Below, piece by piece: positions 46,415 to 54,564 of a stretch of 64,000 nucleotides of DNA. The notes beneath the pieces are model-generated. The model saw only the letters and a program-made list of their open reading frames with translations, ran no database searches and had not been told where the DNA came from. This stretch comes from Simplicispira suum (GTDB lineage Bacteria > Pseudomonadota > Gammaproteobacteria > Burkholderiales > Burkholderiaceae_C), in assembly GCF_003008595.1 (NCBI RefSeq), contig NZ_CP027670.1, positions 62,001 to 126,000 of the forward strand, written 5' to 3'. The position numbers were made by a program, and so were the translations under genes. Numbering within the stretch: position 1 is the first letter of the stretch; each line of letters opens with the position of its first letter.

Positions 46415-46601
46415 CCTCAGCGCGAGATTTGGCAACGAAGTGAACATAGCGACGGCGTTCTATTGCTTGCGCGACCTGAAGGCCGGGTTCCTCATGTTTC
46501 CAAAATGCTGCCAGTGCGGCGCACGGTATCTGTATGACAGCAGCGGCGGTAGGCATTTGGACCGATGCCCGTTTTGCTCACACGCACCTCTTAAACGCTG
46601 A
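46119..46601 (+). CDS. FlhC-like transcriptional activator subunit (SetC/AcaC-like)
   Basis: 160 residues from ATG 46119; an in-frame ATG 51 bases earlier is less likely. The helical N-terminal part (AYNTATALVRRKLRLSLVTSLTGVSQRTLRGIWREIHGEGAPNGKLPE) fits FlhC, and the C-terminal CCQCG ... CPFC supplies the four zinc cysteines. FlhC binds DNA together with FlhD as a heterohexamer. The stop overlaps the traI start (TGATG), so the activator pair and relaxase share an operon. Confidence 0.8.
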   Translation: MISVAELHAYNTATALVRRKLRLSLVTSLTGVSQRTLRGIWREIHGEGAPNGKLPEFAQSLITSRQIAASAAAFVSVYLQQYGPVKGAINAEHLMGAVDLSARFGNEVNIATAFYCLRDLKAGFLMFPKCCQCGARYLYDSSGGRHLDRCPFCSHAPLKR

Positions 46602-48991
46602 TGTTCTCCTGGCTTAGAAATTTGGTGGCCTCGCCCGCGCCGGGTAACGCCACGCCAGAGCACCTAAAACTCAAAGCGGCCCACAAGGACATCCCCCGCT
46701 ACCCGCCTTTTATGAAGGGGTTGCCCACCCATACCCCAGAAGAGCTCCTTGAAACACAGGCCGACTTGCTTTTGGCACTCCAGCAGAGCTGTGATGCAAC
46801 TCGAAGCGAATTCGAGAAGTTCTACCGCGCGTCCATTGTCCGCTTCGCTGCCTTCGTCCATTTGTTGCCCGCATCGCAAGCGCACCATCATCGGGGGGCA
46901 GGCGGCCTGCTACGTCACTCACTGGAAGTAGGGCTGTGGGCCTTGCGAGAGGCTGACAAGATGCCGCTCATCGGGCTCACGAAGACACCAGGCAGAAAAG
47001 GAATCATCGTCCCGCGTTGGCAATTGACGGCATTCCTGGCAGGGCTTTGCCACGATGTTGGCAAGCCGATGACCGATGTCTCGGTCCGCAACCACACGGC
47101 GACATCGCATTGGAAGCCCGTGAAGGAAACTCTCTGGGCCTGGGCCGATAGGCAAAGGGTTGATGCCTACTTTCTGGAGTGGCAGGAGAGCCGCGCGAGG
47201 CGCCATGTGGCCCTCACCGCAGCGATGGCCAAACACGTCATTACAGACAGCGAGATGGAATGGATTGATGAGGGCGATCCACAGCTTCTCGGGTGGCTCA
47301 TGGAGACCCTCAACGGAACGCCGAGCAACACCAATCCCCTGTACGACATTGTGGTCCGCGCAGACCAAAAGAGCGTGGAGAGGGACCTCAAGAGCATCGG
47401 CGCTGCAATGGCAGGCTATGACCTCGGCGTGCCGGTGGAGCGAGTTCTCATCGACACGATGCACAGCATGGTGCGGCAGGGTGTTTGGCTGGTCAATGAG
47501 CCAGGGGCGAAAATTTGGTGTCTCGATGGCACCGTATTTGCCGTCTGGCCGACTGCCGGACAGGATCTAGCTACCGAAGTGCACCGCGACAACATTCCCG
47601 GCGTTCCTCGGAGCGCGGACGCCATCTTGGACATGCTGCTGGAGCGGCAGTTGGCATTCATGAATGGGGACGACTTTTACAAGATCGCCCCGTCCGTGCT
47701 CGCCAAAAAGATCCCGGACATCAAGCTCAATTGCATTCGCCTGCGCGATGACACCCTCGTCTCCAAGTTGCCCCTGGCGAGCATTGACGGCGTTGTGCTC
47801 AATGCCAAAAAGGCATCGGTGCCGGCACCTGATGACCAGCAGGCCGCTGTCTCGGGCGCGCCAAGCGAACCAGGGCAAACCTCGGCCGCGCCGAATCCTG
47901 TTCAGGCACAGAAGGCAACCCCAACCTCCCTTGAGCAAGTTGCTCAAGCTGCCCCGCGAGAAGAATCAGAACAGCCATCCCAGCCCAAGCGGGAGAGGGC
48001 GGTTAAACAAAAGAGCCAACCGTCCACGCGCAGCGCTCCGCAAGCGGGGCAAGAGTCGGTGGACGGCAACCGATCTTCGCCGCCCGCAAGAGAATTGCCA
48101 GGGCCAGCTACAGCTACAGCTACAGCTACAGCTACAGCTACGCGAGAACCAACTGAGTCCAAGCAGCCTTCTGAGGTCGTGCAGCTCAGCGGCGCGCTGG
48201 GCGAAGCGTTGAAGGCTCTCGCCGAAGATTTGAATGTGGGTGATAAGCAGTGGGGAGAGCACGCATTCATCGGGGACGATGGGCGCCTACTGCTGGCCTG
48301 GCCTGCCGCGTTTGCTGGTTATGGATTGTCGCCAAGCTCCATCATTGCGGAGTTCACAGAACGCAACTGGTGTAGTGCCGATCCAAATTTTCCGACGCGC
48401 AGAGTGATCGAGGTCGAGATCGAGGGGGCGCAGATCCGTGCAATGCGTCTGCACCATGACGTGAGCCAGACCCTGCTGCAAATTTGTGGAACTACCGGCG
48501 AAGCGGCCAAGAACAAGACAGCGCCGCCGCCCAAGCCCGAACTCCCGGCTACGCAGGTGGCCCCGACCGCAAAAACCAGCGTCGCAACTGAGACGCCTCC
48601 TGCGCCTACATCTGCCTCTTCCAGCCCACCCAAAAAGAAGCGAAAGAAGGATGCCTCGGCTGCAGGCCACATTGCCCCCAAGCACAGCAGCCCAGAAAAC
48701 TTGGTACCTAAGACGGCCGAGCCCAACAGCACTGCACCCGTGCAGCCGTCTCTGCCCGCACCTGAGGAGGTGGCGCGTCAGGAATTCACCCTGGTGATGA
48801 AGGCGCTTGCTTCACTGCAGGCGCCGCCACAGGAAGACGGGTGGAGCGCAGCGCCCCTGAAGGATGCATTGGCAGCCATCCTTGAGCAGACCGGGAAAAC
48901 CTATGGGCGTGCGGGGCTGTACAGCTTGGCCACAGCAAACAGGGACCGTCTCAAGCTGAGCAATGGCAAGCTGCTGTTCAAGCCCAGTTAG
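46601..48991 (+). CDS. traI: TraI, MOBH-family relaxase
   Basis: 796 residues. The TraI_2/MOBH signature is clear: HHHRGAGGLLRHSLEVGLWAL with H95-H97, and CHDVGKP with H151 and D152 of the HD-type metal site. A Pro/Gln/Ala-rich linker (about 410-520) leads to the TraI_2 C-terminal domain (LGEALKALAEDLNVGDKQWGEHAFIG ... IRAMRLHHDVSQTL). The relaxase nicks oriT and pilots the strand. MOBH with an F-type secretion system is the combination of SXT/R391, IncC and R27. The traD coupling gene is not in the window. Confidence 0.93.
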   Translation: MFSWLRNLVASPAPGNATPEHLKLKAAHKDIPRYPPFMKGLPTHTPEELLETQADLLLALQQSCDATRSEFEKFYRASIVRFAAFVHLLPASQAHHHRGAGGLLRHSLEVGLWALREADKMPLIGLTKTPGRKGIIVPRWQLTAFLAGLCHDVGKPMTDVSVRNHTATSHWKPVKETLWAWADRQRVDAYFLEWQESRARRHVALTAAMAKHVITDSEMEWIDEGDPQLLGWLMETLNGTPSNTNPLYDIVVRADQKSVERDLKSIGAAMAGYDLGVPVERVLIDTMHSMVRQGVWLVNEPGAKIWCLDGTVFAVWPTAGQDLATEVHRDNIPGVPRSADAILDMLLERQLAFMNGDDFYKIAPSVLAKKIPDIKLNCIRLRDDTLVSKLPLASIDGVVLNAKKASVPAPDDQQAAVSGAPSEPGQTSAAPNPVQAQKATPTSLEQVAQAAPREESEQPSQPKRERAVKQKSQPSTRSAPQAGQESVDGNRSSPPARELPGPATATATATATATREPTESKQPSEVVQLSGALGEALKALAEDLNVGDKQWGEHAFIGDDGRLLLAWPAAFAGYGLSPSSIIAEFTERNWCSADPNFPTRRVIEVEIEGAQIRAMRLHHDVSQTLLQICGTTGEAAKNKTAPPPKPELPATQVAPTAKTSVATETPPAPTSASSSPPKKKRKKDASAAGHIAPKHSSPENLVPKTAEPNSTAPVQPSLPAPEEVARQEFTLVMKALASLQAPPQEDGWSAAPLKDALAAILEQTGKTYGRAGLYSLATANRDRLKLSNGKLLFKPS
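48106..48141 (+). repeat. traI: In-frame hexanucleotide microsatellite in traI
   Basis: Six perfect AGCTAC units encode an alternating Ala-Thr run in the interdomain linker. Slippage would change linker length without shifting the frame. Confidence 0.95.
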
Positions 48992-50695
48992 TTAAATCCC
49001 GGCCTCCTCCAAAAACCGCGACTCCGCGCCCTCTTGGAGTGCGCTGCTGATCACTAGACGCTGCTTGGCTCTGGTCATTCCCACGTACATCAAGCGGCGC
49101 TCTTCTTCCTCGGTGGAATCCGTGTGCGGAAGGTTTCCTTCCTCGCATCCCATGATCCACACGTTATCGAATTCAAGACCCTTGGACGAATGCAGAGTGA
49201 CCAACTGCACCCTGAGGTCAGCCCCATTTTTCGAGCTACCGCCACGGGAGATGAAATCCACGCGCTGCGGCAAAGACCCCCTCAGTCCACCGAAGCTGTC
49301 TGCCAAGGCTTTGAACACGGGGACCTGGGCCGTTGGGGCGTAGCCACAAAGTAGATCTGCAATTGCTTCAGCCACAAGAGGCAAGCGGTCTTTGGACAGT
49401 TGCGTTGCCCAGGAAATGAATCCTTCGCGCAGAGCTGTGAGCACCTTCCTGCGGCTCTCATCATGTGGGGCAGCGAGCGCCTGGTCCAATCGGTCGAGGT
49501 AATGGCCCTCGCTGGTGCGCGAATGTTCATTGACCCACGTGGCATCGACACGACAAAACACCAGGGCATTGGCCACTCCTGTCCACGAGCCATCGGCCAG
49601 GCTGCGTAGGAGCCCCAGAAAAACACTTCCCACAGCGCGGTCCCAGATGCTCTTGCCTCCGACGCGTGTGTAACCCACCGCCAATTTTGTGAGGGCGAGT
49701 TCAACGGTATCCAGGATCGTGTTGGTTCGCCCGAGAACGGCCCACTGCTGCTCAGAAGGCGCAGCAACAGTGTGCGCAATCATTGAGACTTCATCGGCGC
49801 GCGTGGGGGTTCGCTGCACCTCCAGCACGCCCATGGTCGATTTTGCGGCCTGGATGTTTTTGTGGGCGCGATGCGGGTTCTTGACGATCAAGCGTGCCGC
49901 CGCGCCCAAAATGTTGGGGGCGCAGCGGTAGTTCACTGGCAGCGTGAGTTCGAGAGAGCTCAGCGCGAGAGAGGCCTCCTGCAGCCCTCCGTAGCCCAAG
50001 GCGTGCCGGAACGAATACAGGCTCTGGTCATCATCGCCGACCAGGGTGACCTCTACCCCTTTGCGGCCATAGTTCAGTATCCACTCAAGTTGTACGGCGT
50101 CCATGTCCTGCGCCTCGTCAACAAGCAGCCAGCGAATCGGAAGAGGCGACACGGACCCATCCTGCATGCCATGCACGGCGTTGAGCAGGATGTCTGAAAA
50201 ATCCATCACCTGTTCAGAATGAAGAAGGCCGGAATACCTTTCGTAAATGCGTTGGACCGATACATCCGCAAATGCGATGTGGCCAGGCTGTGATTTCGCC
50301 TTGTCGATGAGTTTGCACACATCATCGAAGGGCACATCCGTCTCCTCTTCTTGCCAGCACCGCCTCAAAACAGCCCACCGCTCTCCGTCGCCCATCAGGC
50401 GTGGAGGGCGGCCACGGGAGCTTCGTTTGAGCTGCTCAAGTGCCAGGGAGTGAAAGGTGCCTGCGCCCAGTCGCCGGATGTGCTCTTGACCGCAGGATTC
50501 CAGTATTCGGGTTCGCAACTCGTTTGCGGCATCTCGCGTGAAGGTAACGGCGCACAGCCTGCCGAGCTCGTGGCTCTTGATCAGGTGCGCCGCGCGCTCG
50601 GACAGCACCCGCGTCTTGCCCGAACCGGGGCAAGCCAAGATGGTGCAGTGGCCTGACGAACGCACAGCGCGCTCTTGGAAGGGATTTAACTGCAT
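48992..50695 (-). CDS. UvrD/PcrA-like superfamily 1A helicase
   Basis: 567 residues from ATG 50695; a TTG at 50710 is an alternative. Motif I ACPGSGKT, Ia VTFTRDAANELRTRI, II WLLVDEAQDMD, III LVGDDDQSLYSFRHA, IV LTLPVNYRC, V LVTLHSSKGLEFDNVWIMGCEEG and VI ERRLMYVGMTRAKQRL are all intact. It is shorter than UvrD (720), lacking most of the C-terminal Tudor region. It converges on traI with no gap. A repair or plasmid-processing role is likely. Confidence 0.92.
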   Translation of the reverse strand: MQLNPFQERAVRSSGHCTILACPGSGKTRVLSERAAHLIKSHELGRLCAVTFTRDAANELRTRILESCGQEHIRRLGAGTFHSLALEQLKRSSRGRPPRLMGDGERWAVLRRCWQEEETDVPFDDVCKLIDKAKSQPGHIAFADVSVQRIYERYSGLLHSEQVMDFSDILLNAVHGMQDGSVSPLPIRWLLVDEAQDMDAVQLEWILNYGRKGVEVTLVGDDDQSLYSFRHALGYGGLQEASLALSSLELTLPVNYRCAPNILGAAARLIVKNPHRAHKNIQAAKSTMGVLEVQRTPTRADEVSMIAHTVAAPSEQQWAVLGRTNTILDTVELALTKLAVGYTRVGGKSIWDRAVGSVFLGLLRSLADGSWTGVANALVFCRVDATWVNEHSRTSEGHYLDRLDQALAAPHDESRRKVLTALREGFISWATQLSKDRLPLVAEAIADLLCGYAPTAQVPVFKALADSFGGLRGSLPQRVDFISRGGSSKNGADLRVQLVTLHSSKGLEFDNVWIMGCEEGNLPHTDSTEEEERRLMYVGMTRAKQRLVISSALQEGAESRFLEEAGI

Positions 50696-50711
50696 GAACG
50701 TAGCGCTCAAG

Positions 50712-50744
50712 AAAAAACCCAGACACAGAATCCCGTGTCTGGGT
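50712..50744 (-). terminator. Rho-independent terminator (leftward)
   Basis: Read leftward, ACCCAGACAC pairs with GTGTCTGGGT around 8 bases and runs into six T residues. It ends the gene at 50770-51630 just before the UvrD-like gene. Confidence 0.9.
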
Positions 50745-50769
50745 CTAGCGGTACAAGGGGGCGCGAGGT

Positions 50770-51630
50770 TTAAGCGATAACTTCCTCGGGCTCTGCTTCG
50801 GTATCAGGCACCTCCACGGCGTCAAGCGCAGCGGGCTGCGTCGGTTCGGGCGCTGCTTCCTGCACCTCACCATTGACCACAGGCGCGACATCCTTCGAAA
50901 GGGCCGTGCCTGCGCGGGGGTCGGGCACATTGTGTTCGCCATTGCGCTGAGCCGCGGCCATAGAACGAATGGCCAGCGAACGCAGATCATTGGCGCAGCG
51001 CATGAGAACGCGCTTGACGTTGAAGATGCCTTTGGAGTGCTCCGAGTCGCTGATCACATGCGACAACCACAGGATGTCGAACTTTTCGACGAGCTGGTCA
51101 TAGTCGCGGATGAGATTGATCCAGCTCGCGGCCCGTGGGGATGTCAGCTTGGCGGACACGGAAAGGGGGGCCGAGTAAGACATCCCCGTGCCGGAGACCC
51201 CGAAGGATTCAGCGAGCTTTTCCAGGCGTGCAGCTTCGTCGGAAATCACCTTTTGGGTGGCGCTGAGCTGCTGGTTTACAAGCTCGTCCACCTTCGTGCA
51301 TTCGCTTTCGGGGGCGAGCACGCGCAAGATGACAGACAGGGTGTAGAGGGCCTCGTCGCCCACGGTGAACGAGCGGCTAAAGACGGTCTGGGCGTGGAAA
51401 GAATTGAGCGTGGCGGTGTAGGTCAAGAAGGCCTGAGACCTTGGGCCGCCTTGACGCCCCTTGCGCGCAGGCCGCGGGCCGTTTGCCCCGTTGGCCGGTG
51501 CCGCAGAAGCCTCGTTCGAGGACGCGACGGCAGCGGGCTGCGTCGTGGTCGGAGCGTCGGATTTCAGGGCTTTTGAAGTCGCTTTCGGCGCCTTCGGCGG
51601 CTTTGCAACTTGGGTGGATTCATCGGCCAT
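50770..51630 (-). CDS. ICE-type DUF1845-like protein (tentative)
   Basis: 286 residues from ATG 51630. Ala/Pro/Lys-rich ends surround a helical core (SVILRVLAPESECTKVDELVNQQLSATQKVISDEAARLEKLAESFGVSG ... WINLIRDYDQLVEKFDILWLSHVISDSEHSKGIFNVKRVLMRCANDLRSLA). The core pattern and YDQL motif resemble the DUF1845/PFL_4669 family found in conjugative elements, of which IncC AcaB may be a member. That assignment is from memory and uncertain. It is transcribed away from the structured leader region to its right. Confidence 0.5.
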   Translation of the reverse strand: MADESTQVAKPPKAPKATSKALKSDAPTTTQPAAVASSNEASAAPANGANGPRPARKGRQGGPRSQAFLTYTATLNSFHAQTVFSRSFTVGDEALYTLSVILRVLAPESECTKVDELVNQQLSATQKVISDEAARLEKLAESFGVSGTGMSYSAPLSVSAKLTSPRAASWINLIRDYDQLVEKFDILWLSHVISDSEHSKGIFNVKRVLMRCANDLRSLAIRSMAAAQRNGEHNVPDPRAGTALSKDVAPVVNGEVQEAAPEPTQPAALDAVEVPDTEAEPEEVIA

Positions 51631-51792
51631 AGTGGATACCTCATGAAGTGAATGAAAACACCTTCGCTGCAAAACGCGCGCAGTGCAGCCGGGTGGACAA
51701 CGGTCAGAACAGATGCTAGGTACCCCGCGAGCAGATGCGGACCGGAAAAGCGCCGCAAACTGGCGCATCTCCAGATCAACAAAAATTTGTCG

Positions 51793-51820
51793 TTGACAAC
51801 ATCGAGAGTGCTGCTAGGAT
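51793..51820 (+). promoter_or_regulatory. Strong sigma-70-like promoter facing the RecET module
   Basis: TTGACA and TAGGAT with a 16-base spacer. The predicted start near 51828 gives a transcript beginning just before the first GTAAY hairpin and ops-like element. Confidence 0.65.
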
Positions 51821-51840
51821 CGCGCTTATCTATTGAGCAG

Positions 51841-52371
51841 TGTGCGTAACGCCCTCTCATTCGAGCGGTAGCATGGCCGTACCTTTCGGGGTAAAACAGC
51901 GATTCAGAGAGCCTCCGTAATGGATGCCAGACGTACGATGTTCATTCCGTATGTCTCAGCGTGCACCAGATGCATGCACAGATTCAAGCCTCAGGCTTGC
52001 ATCACAGGAGCGAAGCTCCCAACCCCTTCACTGCGGGTAAATGCAGTTGGGTTGTGAGCACAAATAAGACCTGGACTTCTTCCCGTTGGGATGAAGATGG
52101 GCATTCGCTTTCAACTCTGCCTTCAATGGCATCAAGAACGAAGAGACTTCCTTGTAGGACTCTCTTCCCGCCTGTGCGTGATGCACGGCCGGTCAAAGCA
52201 CACCTGACAGACCCGACACCTTTGTGGTGTTTGGCTTGCGCACGTGTGCAATAAACATTGCTTGCTTTTGCAAGTAATGGAGCACTCAGTCGAAAGACTG
52301 AGCTTCTAAATCCTCGGGATAGCACATGCCCGAGGGCGTGGTGTTTCCCGAGGCCTTCCTTGGAGTAAATC
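51841..52371 (+). ncRNA. Long structured leader, about 530 nt, no convincing gene
   Basis: No plausible protein gene is seen; the only long frame has a non-protein composition. Many short hairpins follow one another: GCGGTAGCATG ops-like element (51865-51875) inside CGG/CCG, TCC-GTAAT-GGA (51914-51924), GACGTACG/CGTATGTC, CAAGCC/GGCTTG (about 51985), GGAGC/GCTCC (about 52007), ACTGC/GCAGT inside AACCC/GGGTT (52020-52053), GTGC-GTGAT-GCAC (52174-52186), a GAAA-loop hairpin CTCAGTC/GACTGAG (about 52285-52302), and CCTCGGG/CCCGAGG before the first mini gene. It may be an independent RNA or the leader of the module operon. Confidence 0.5.
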
Positions 52372-52452
52372 ATGACCCTCGTTCTCTTGGCATGCGTTAT
52401 TACCGGCAGTGCCCTGTCGTACGGCTTGTTCCGCAAGCTCGGCTGGTACTGA
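52372..52452 (+). CDS. 26-residue membrane miniprotein
   Basis: The ATG has a GGAG ribosome site and the frame reads MTLVLLACVITGSALSYGLF and six further residues ending RKLGWY. It is a single hydrophobic helix with a basic C-terminus. A terminator begins 8 bases after its stop, so it is a well-delimited gene. No family is recognised. Confidence 0.6.
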   Translation: MTLVLLACVITGSALSYGLFRKLGWY

Positions 52453-52459
52453 TAAATTG

Positions 52460-52492
52460 AAAGAACATCCTTTCGGGGATGTTCTTTCTTTT
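52460..52492 (+). terminator. Rho-independent terminator
   Basis: AAAGAACATCC pairs perfectly with GGATGTTCTTT (11 bp) around TTTCGG, followed by a T-rich tail. Confidence 0.88.
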
Positions 52493-52507
52493 CTGGAAGT
52501 GGACTTA

Positions 52508-52557
52508 CACCCTGCAGACCTAAAACGTTCGGAAAGATGTTTTAGGTCTGCAGGGTG
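52508..52557. repeat. Perfect 19-bp inverted repeat
   Basis: The arms 52508-52526 and 52539-52557 are exact complements (left arm starts CACCCTGCAGACC) around a 12-base loop. It sits between two miniprotein genes. It lacks a T tail, so it is not a simple terminator. Confidence 0.9.
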
Positions 52558-52616
52558 CCACGGACAGTAAATGTCATGTGCGCCCTGCAGGTTTCGCAAC
52601 TTCGCAGGAGCTCATC

Positions 52617-52694
52617 ATGGAATTGGTTATTCTCAGCCTTTGTGTTTTCGCCGGTCTCCTTATCAGTCGGCCCATCGTGCGCTTCATGCGTTGA
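52617..52694 (+). CDS. 25-residue membrane miniprotein
   Basis: The ATG follows AGGAG by 7 bases and encodes MELVILSLCVFAGLLISRPI and five more residues ending VRFMR. It is one hydrophobic helix with a basic end, the same plan as the miniprotein at 52372. Upstream lies a GACA-GTAAA-TGTC hairpin (52563-52575) like the GTAAY hairpins of the module. Confidence 0.6.
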   Translation: MELVILSLCVFAGLLISRPIVRFMR

Positions 52695-52707
52695 AAGTCG
52701 CGCTGAT

Positions 52708-52890
52708 ATGAACACCAAGACCACAATGGCCTCCGACCATCTCAAATCGATGTTCACGTCGCTGCCACTCCGCGACGCTGTGCTTTTGCACAACGGATTA
52801 CGCAACCCTGAGCCACTAAGCATTGAGTTGCGCGAGAAGTTGCGCTTGGCCCTGCGCCGTACGAACGTGGTGACCATTCGTGAACGGTAA
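52708..52890 (+). CDS. Small protein of unknown function
   Basis: 60 residues from ATG 52708 (MNTKTTMASDHLKSMFTSLP and onward), 13 bases after the previous miniprotein. It is predicted helical and basic (LREKLRLALRRTNVVTIRER), with no membrane segment. A terminator-like hairpin follows 2 bases after the stop. Confidence 0.5.
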   Translation: MNTKTTMASDHLKSMFTSLPLRDAVLLHNGLRNPEPLSIELREKLRLALRRTNVVTIRER

Positions 52891-52892
52891 AG

Positions 52893-53091
52893 CCTATCCC
52901 CTGCAAAGGGGATGGGTTTTCCAAAACATAGCGACCGTTATGTTTCGGAAAGCCTTTCTAACCTGTGTGCGTAATGCACCAGACCTGAAGCGGTAGCTTG
53001 GCCGCGCCTAATTAAGGCGACTCAGCATCTCATCAACCCCAACGGGCATGTCCACCCGTTTGGGGTGGCCGTGTCCATTTCCACAGAGCAA
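52893..53091 (+). promoter_or_regulatory. Structured intergenic block C2 (terminator hairpin, ops-like element, leader hairpins)
   Basis: The parts in order: terminator-like hairpin CCTATCCCC/GGGGATGGG (52893-52916); hairpin hp0 GGTTTTCC/GGAAAGCC with inner AAACATA/TATGTTT (52915-52954), whose 5' arm is the T tract of the terminator; hp1 GTGC-GTAAT-GCAC (52967-52979); hp2 GCGG/CCGC (52990-53005) holding the ops-like GCGGTAGCTTG; hp3 GCCT/AGGC (53006-53018); and the nested leader hairpin AACCCC/CGGG/CCCG/GGGGT (53036-53067). A 44-base stretch around hp1-hp2 is identical to block C4. Confidence 0.75.
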
Positions 53092-53409
53092 ATGAACATG
53101 AGCAAATTCATCATCAGCGTTACGTACGAACATCAGGATGAAACAAGCCTCGAATCTGGTGAACCGTATGAACGCGGGTACGAGATCGAAGGACAAGAAG
53201 TCGATGAAGACGAACTCAAGGCGATCGCCAATGAGTACGGCGTCAACGCCGCGTCGAGCACTGTAATAGGACAATTTACCTGGTTCAATTCCAGTTCGCC
53301 AAGAGAGGATCGTGAGTATTTCGAGAAGGGTATCGAGAAATTCTTTAGTCTTCACATCAAAAAGGGGGACGTGCTGCACGCCGCCCGAATCCTTAACATC
53401 AAAGGCTAA
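53092..53409 (+). CDS. Small protein of unknown function
   Basis: 105 residues from ATG 53092 (MNMSKFIISVTYEHQD); ATG 53098 is also possible. It is acidic with no membrane segment or known motif; the sequence ends HIKKGDVLHAARILNIKG. It is the only gene between blocks C2 and C6. Confidence 0.55.
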   Translation: MNMSKFIISVTYEHQDETSLESGEPYERGYEIEGQEVDEDELKAIANEYGVNAASSTVIGQFTWFNSSSPREDREYFEKGIEKFFSLHIKKGDVLHAARILNIKG

Positions 53410-53622
53410 AAGCCAGTAACCTTTTGCTCCCGCAGAAGGTTTGCTCAAGCGCCTTCTGGGCCCTTCATCAAACCTATTTGCTGTGTGTAGGGTAATCCTG
53501 CCACTCAATTACTCCTGGCACGGGGAGTCAAAACAACCGGCAACAAGGCTCGAAAGAGCATCCACCCACACGGGATGACTATCCCGTAGGGGTATGGCAT
53601 CTCGCTTTTCAAAGGAGAGACC
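53410..53622 (+). promoter_or_regulatory. Structured intergenic block C6 and SD-sequestering leader of the RecE-like gene
   Basis: The parts: hairpin AACCTT..TGC/GCA..AAGGTT (53418-53441), hp0 AGGTTTG/CAAACCT (53437-53475) sharing an arm with it, hp1 AGG-GTAAT-CCT (53489-53499), hp2 ACTCC/GGAGT (53511-53528), and hp3 GCTC-GAAA-GAGC. The nested leader ACCC..CGGGA/TCCCG..GGGG follows (53573-53592), then ATGG/CCAT and TCTC/GAGA pairing that encloses the ribosome site and reaches the start codon. Confidence 0.7.
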
Positions 53623-54474
53623 ATGCTGATGAAAACAGGTCTAGTCGATATTCCGGCCTCGGAATATCACTCGGACAAGGACATCGTGGGGCATTCAGCG
53701 CTTGTCGAAATGCTGCGCTCACCGGCGCACTTCATGCACCGGCTGAACACGCCTTACGAACCCACCCCGGCCATGCAATTTGGCACAGCCGTCCACACCG
53801 CCATCCTGGAGCCCTCGCGGTTCCACACGTTGTACGCGGTGCAGCCCAAGTTCGACCGTCGCACCAAGGATGGCAAGGCACTTGCCCTTGCTTGGGAAGA
53901 AGCCAACCGAGGCGTTCTGCCCATCGAGCAAGACGATCTGAACAGGATCACCCGCATTCGTGAGTCGATCAATCGGCACGTGGATGCGTCGGCATTGCTG
54001 CAATCGAGCATCACCGAGCAAAGCTATTTCTGGACGGATCATGAAACGGGCATTCAATGCCGGATCCGAGCCGACTTGTTGAAGCTCGCTGCCGATGGCT
54101 GCATTGAAGCGATCGGGGACCTGAAGACGACGCTTGATGCGTCGCGCGACGGGTTCGTACGCGCGATAGACAAATTTGGCTACGACCTTCAGGCGGCGTT
54201 CTACGTCGATGGGATCAAGCACCTCACGGGGCGCGAGGTTCCGTTCTACCTGATGCCTGCGGAGAGCAACGCACCGCATGGTGTTGCGCTGTACCGCGTT
54301 GGCCCGAAGAGCATTGAGGTGGGGCGCGCGAAATACCGCGCCGCACTGCAGTTGCTTCAGTGGTGCCGGGAACACAATTCCTGGCCCAGCTACCAGCCGT
54401 TCGGCGAAGCTGAAGAGATCGAGATTTCAGACTGGAGTCTCAGACGCGCCGCGGCTGAGTTTGAAGATGAGTAA
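53623..54474 (+). CDS. RecE-like PD-(D/E)XK exonuclease
   Basis: 283 residues from ATG 53623. YHSDKDIVGHSALVEMLRSPAHFMHRLN and MQFGTAVHTAILEP are the usual opening of RecE C-terminal/DUF3799 nucleases. The catalytic core reads CRIRADLL ... GCIEAIGDLKTT (D and D-x-K) and a downstream YDLQAAFYVDGIK helix. It would resect 5' ends to load the neighbouring RecT. The pair is the functional equivalent of the exo-bet pair in SXT. Confidence 0.88.
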   Translation: MLMKTGLVDIPASEYHSDKDIVGHSALVEMLRSPAHFMHRLNTPYEPTPAMQFGTAVHTAILEPSRFHTLYAVQPKFDRRTKDGKALALAWEEANRGVLPIEQDDLNRITRIRESINRHVDASALLQSSITEQSYFWTDHETGIQCRIRADLLKLAADGCIEAIGDLKTTLDASRDGFVRAIDKFGYDLQAAFYVDGIKHLTGREVPFYLMPAESNAPHGVALYRVGPKSIEVGRAKYRAALQLLQWCREHNSWPSYQPFGEAEEIEISDWSLRRAAAEFEDE

Positions 54475-54489
54475 GTAATCCGCCCATTT

Positions 54490-54564
54490 TTGGGTGCCCA
54501 AGCGGGAACGCTATCCCGCTAGGGGTGGTGTTCCCTTTTTTTGTTAGTTCAAAAGGAGATCACC
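54490..54564 (+). promoter_or_regulatory. recT leader: nested hairpin and SD-pairing segment
   Basis: GCCC..AGCGGG/CCCGCT..GGG forms the nested hairpin. GGTG upstream of an eight-T run can pair with CACC directly before the ATG, enclosing AAGGAG. No C-type block is present here. Confidence 0.6.

Noticed and set aside
51961..52254. A 97-codon plus-strand open frame in the structured leader
   Set aside because: No ribosome site, Arg/Pro/Ser/Thr-rich composition and complete overlap with hairpins; not a believable protein.
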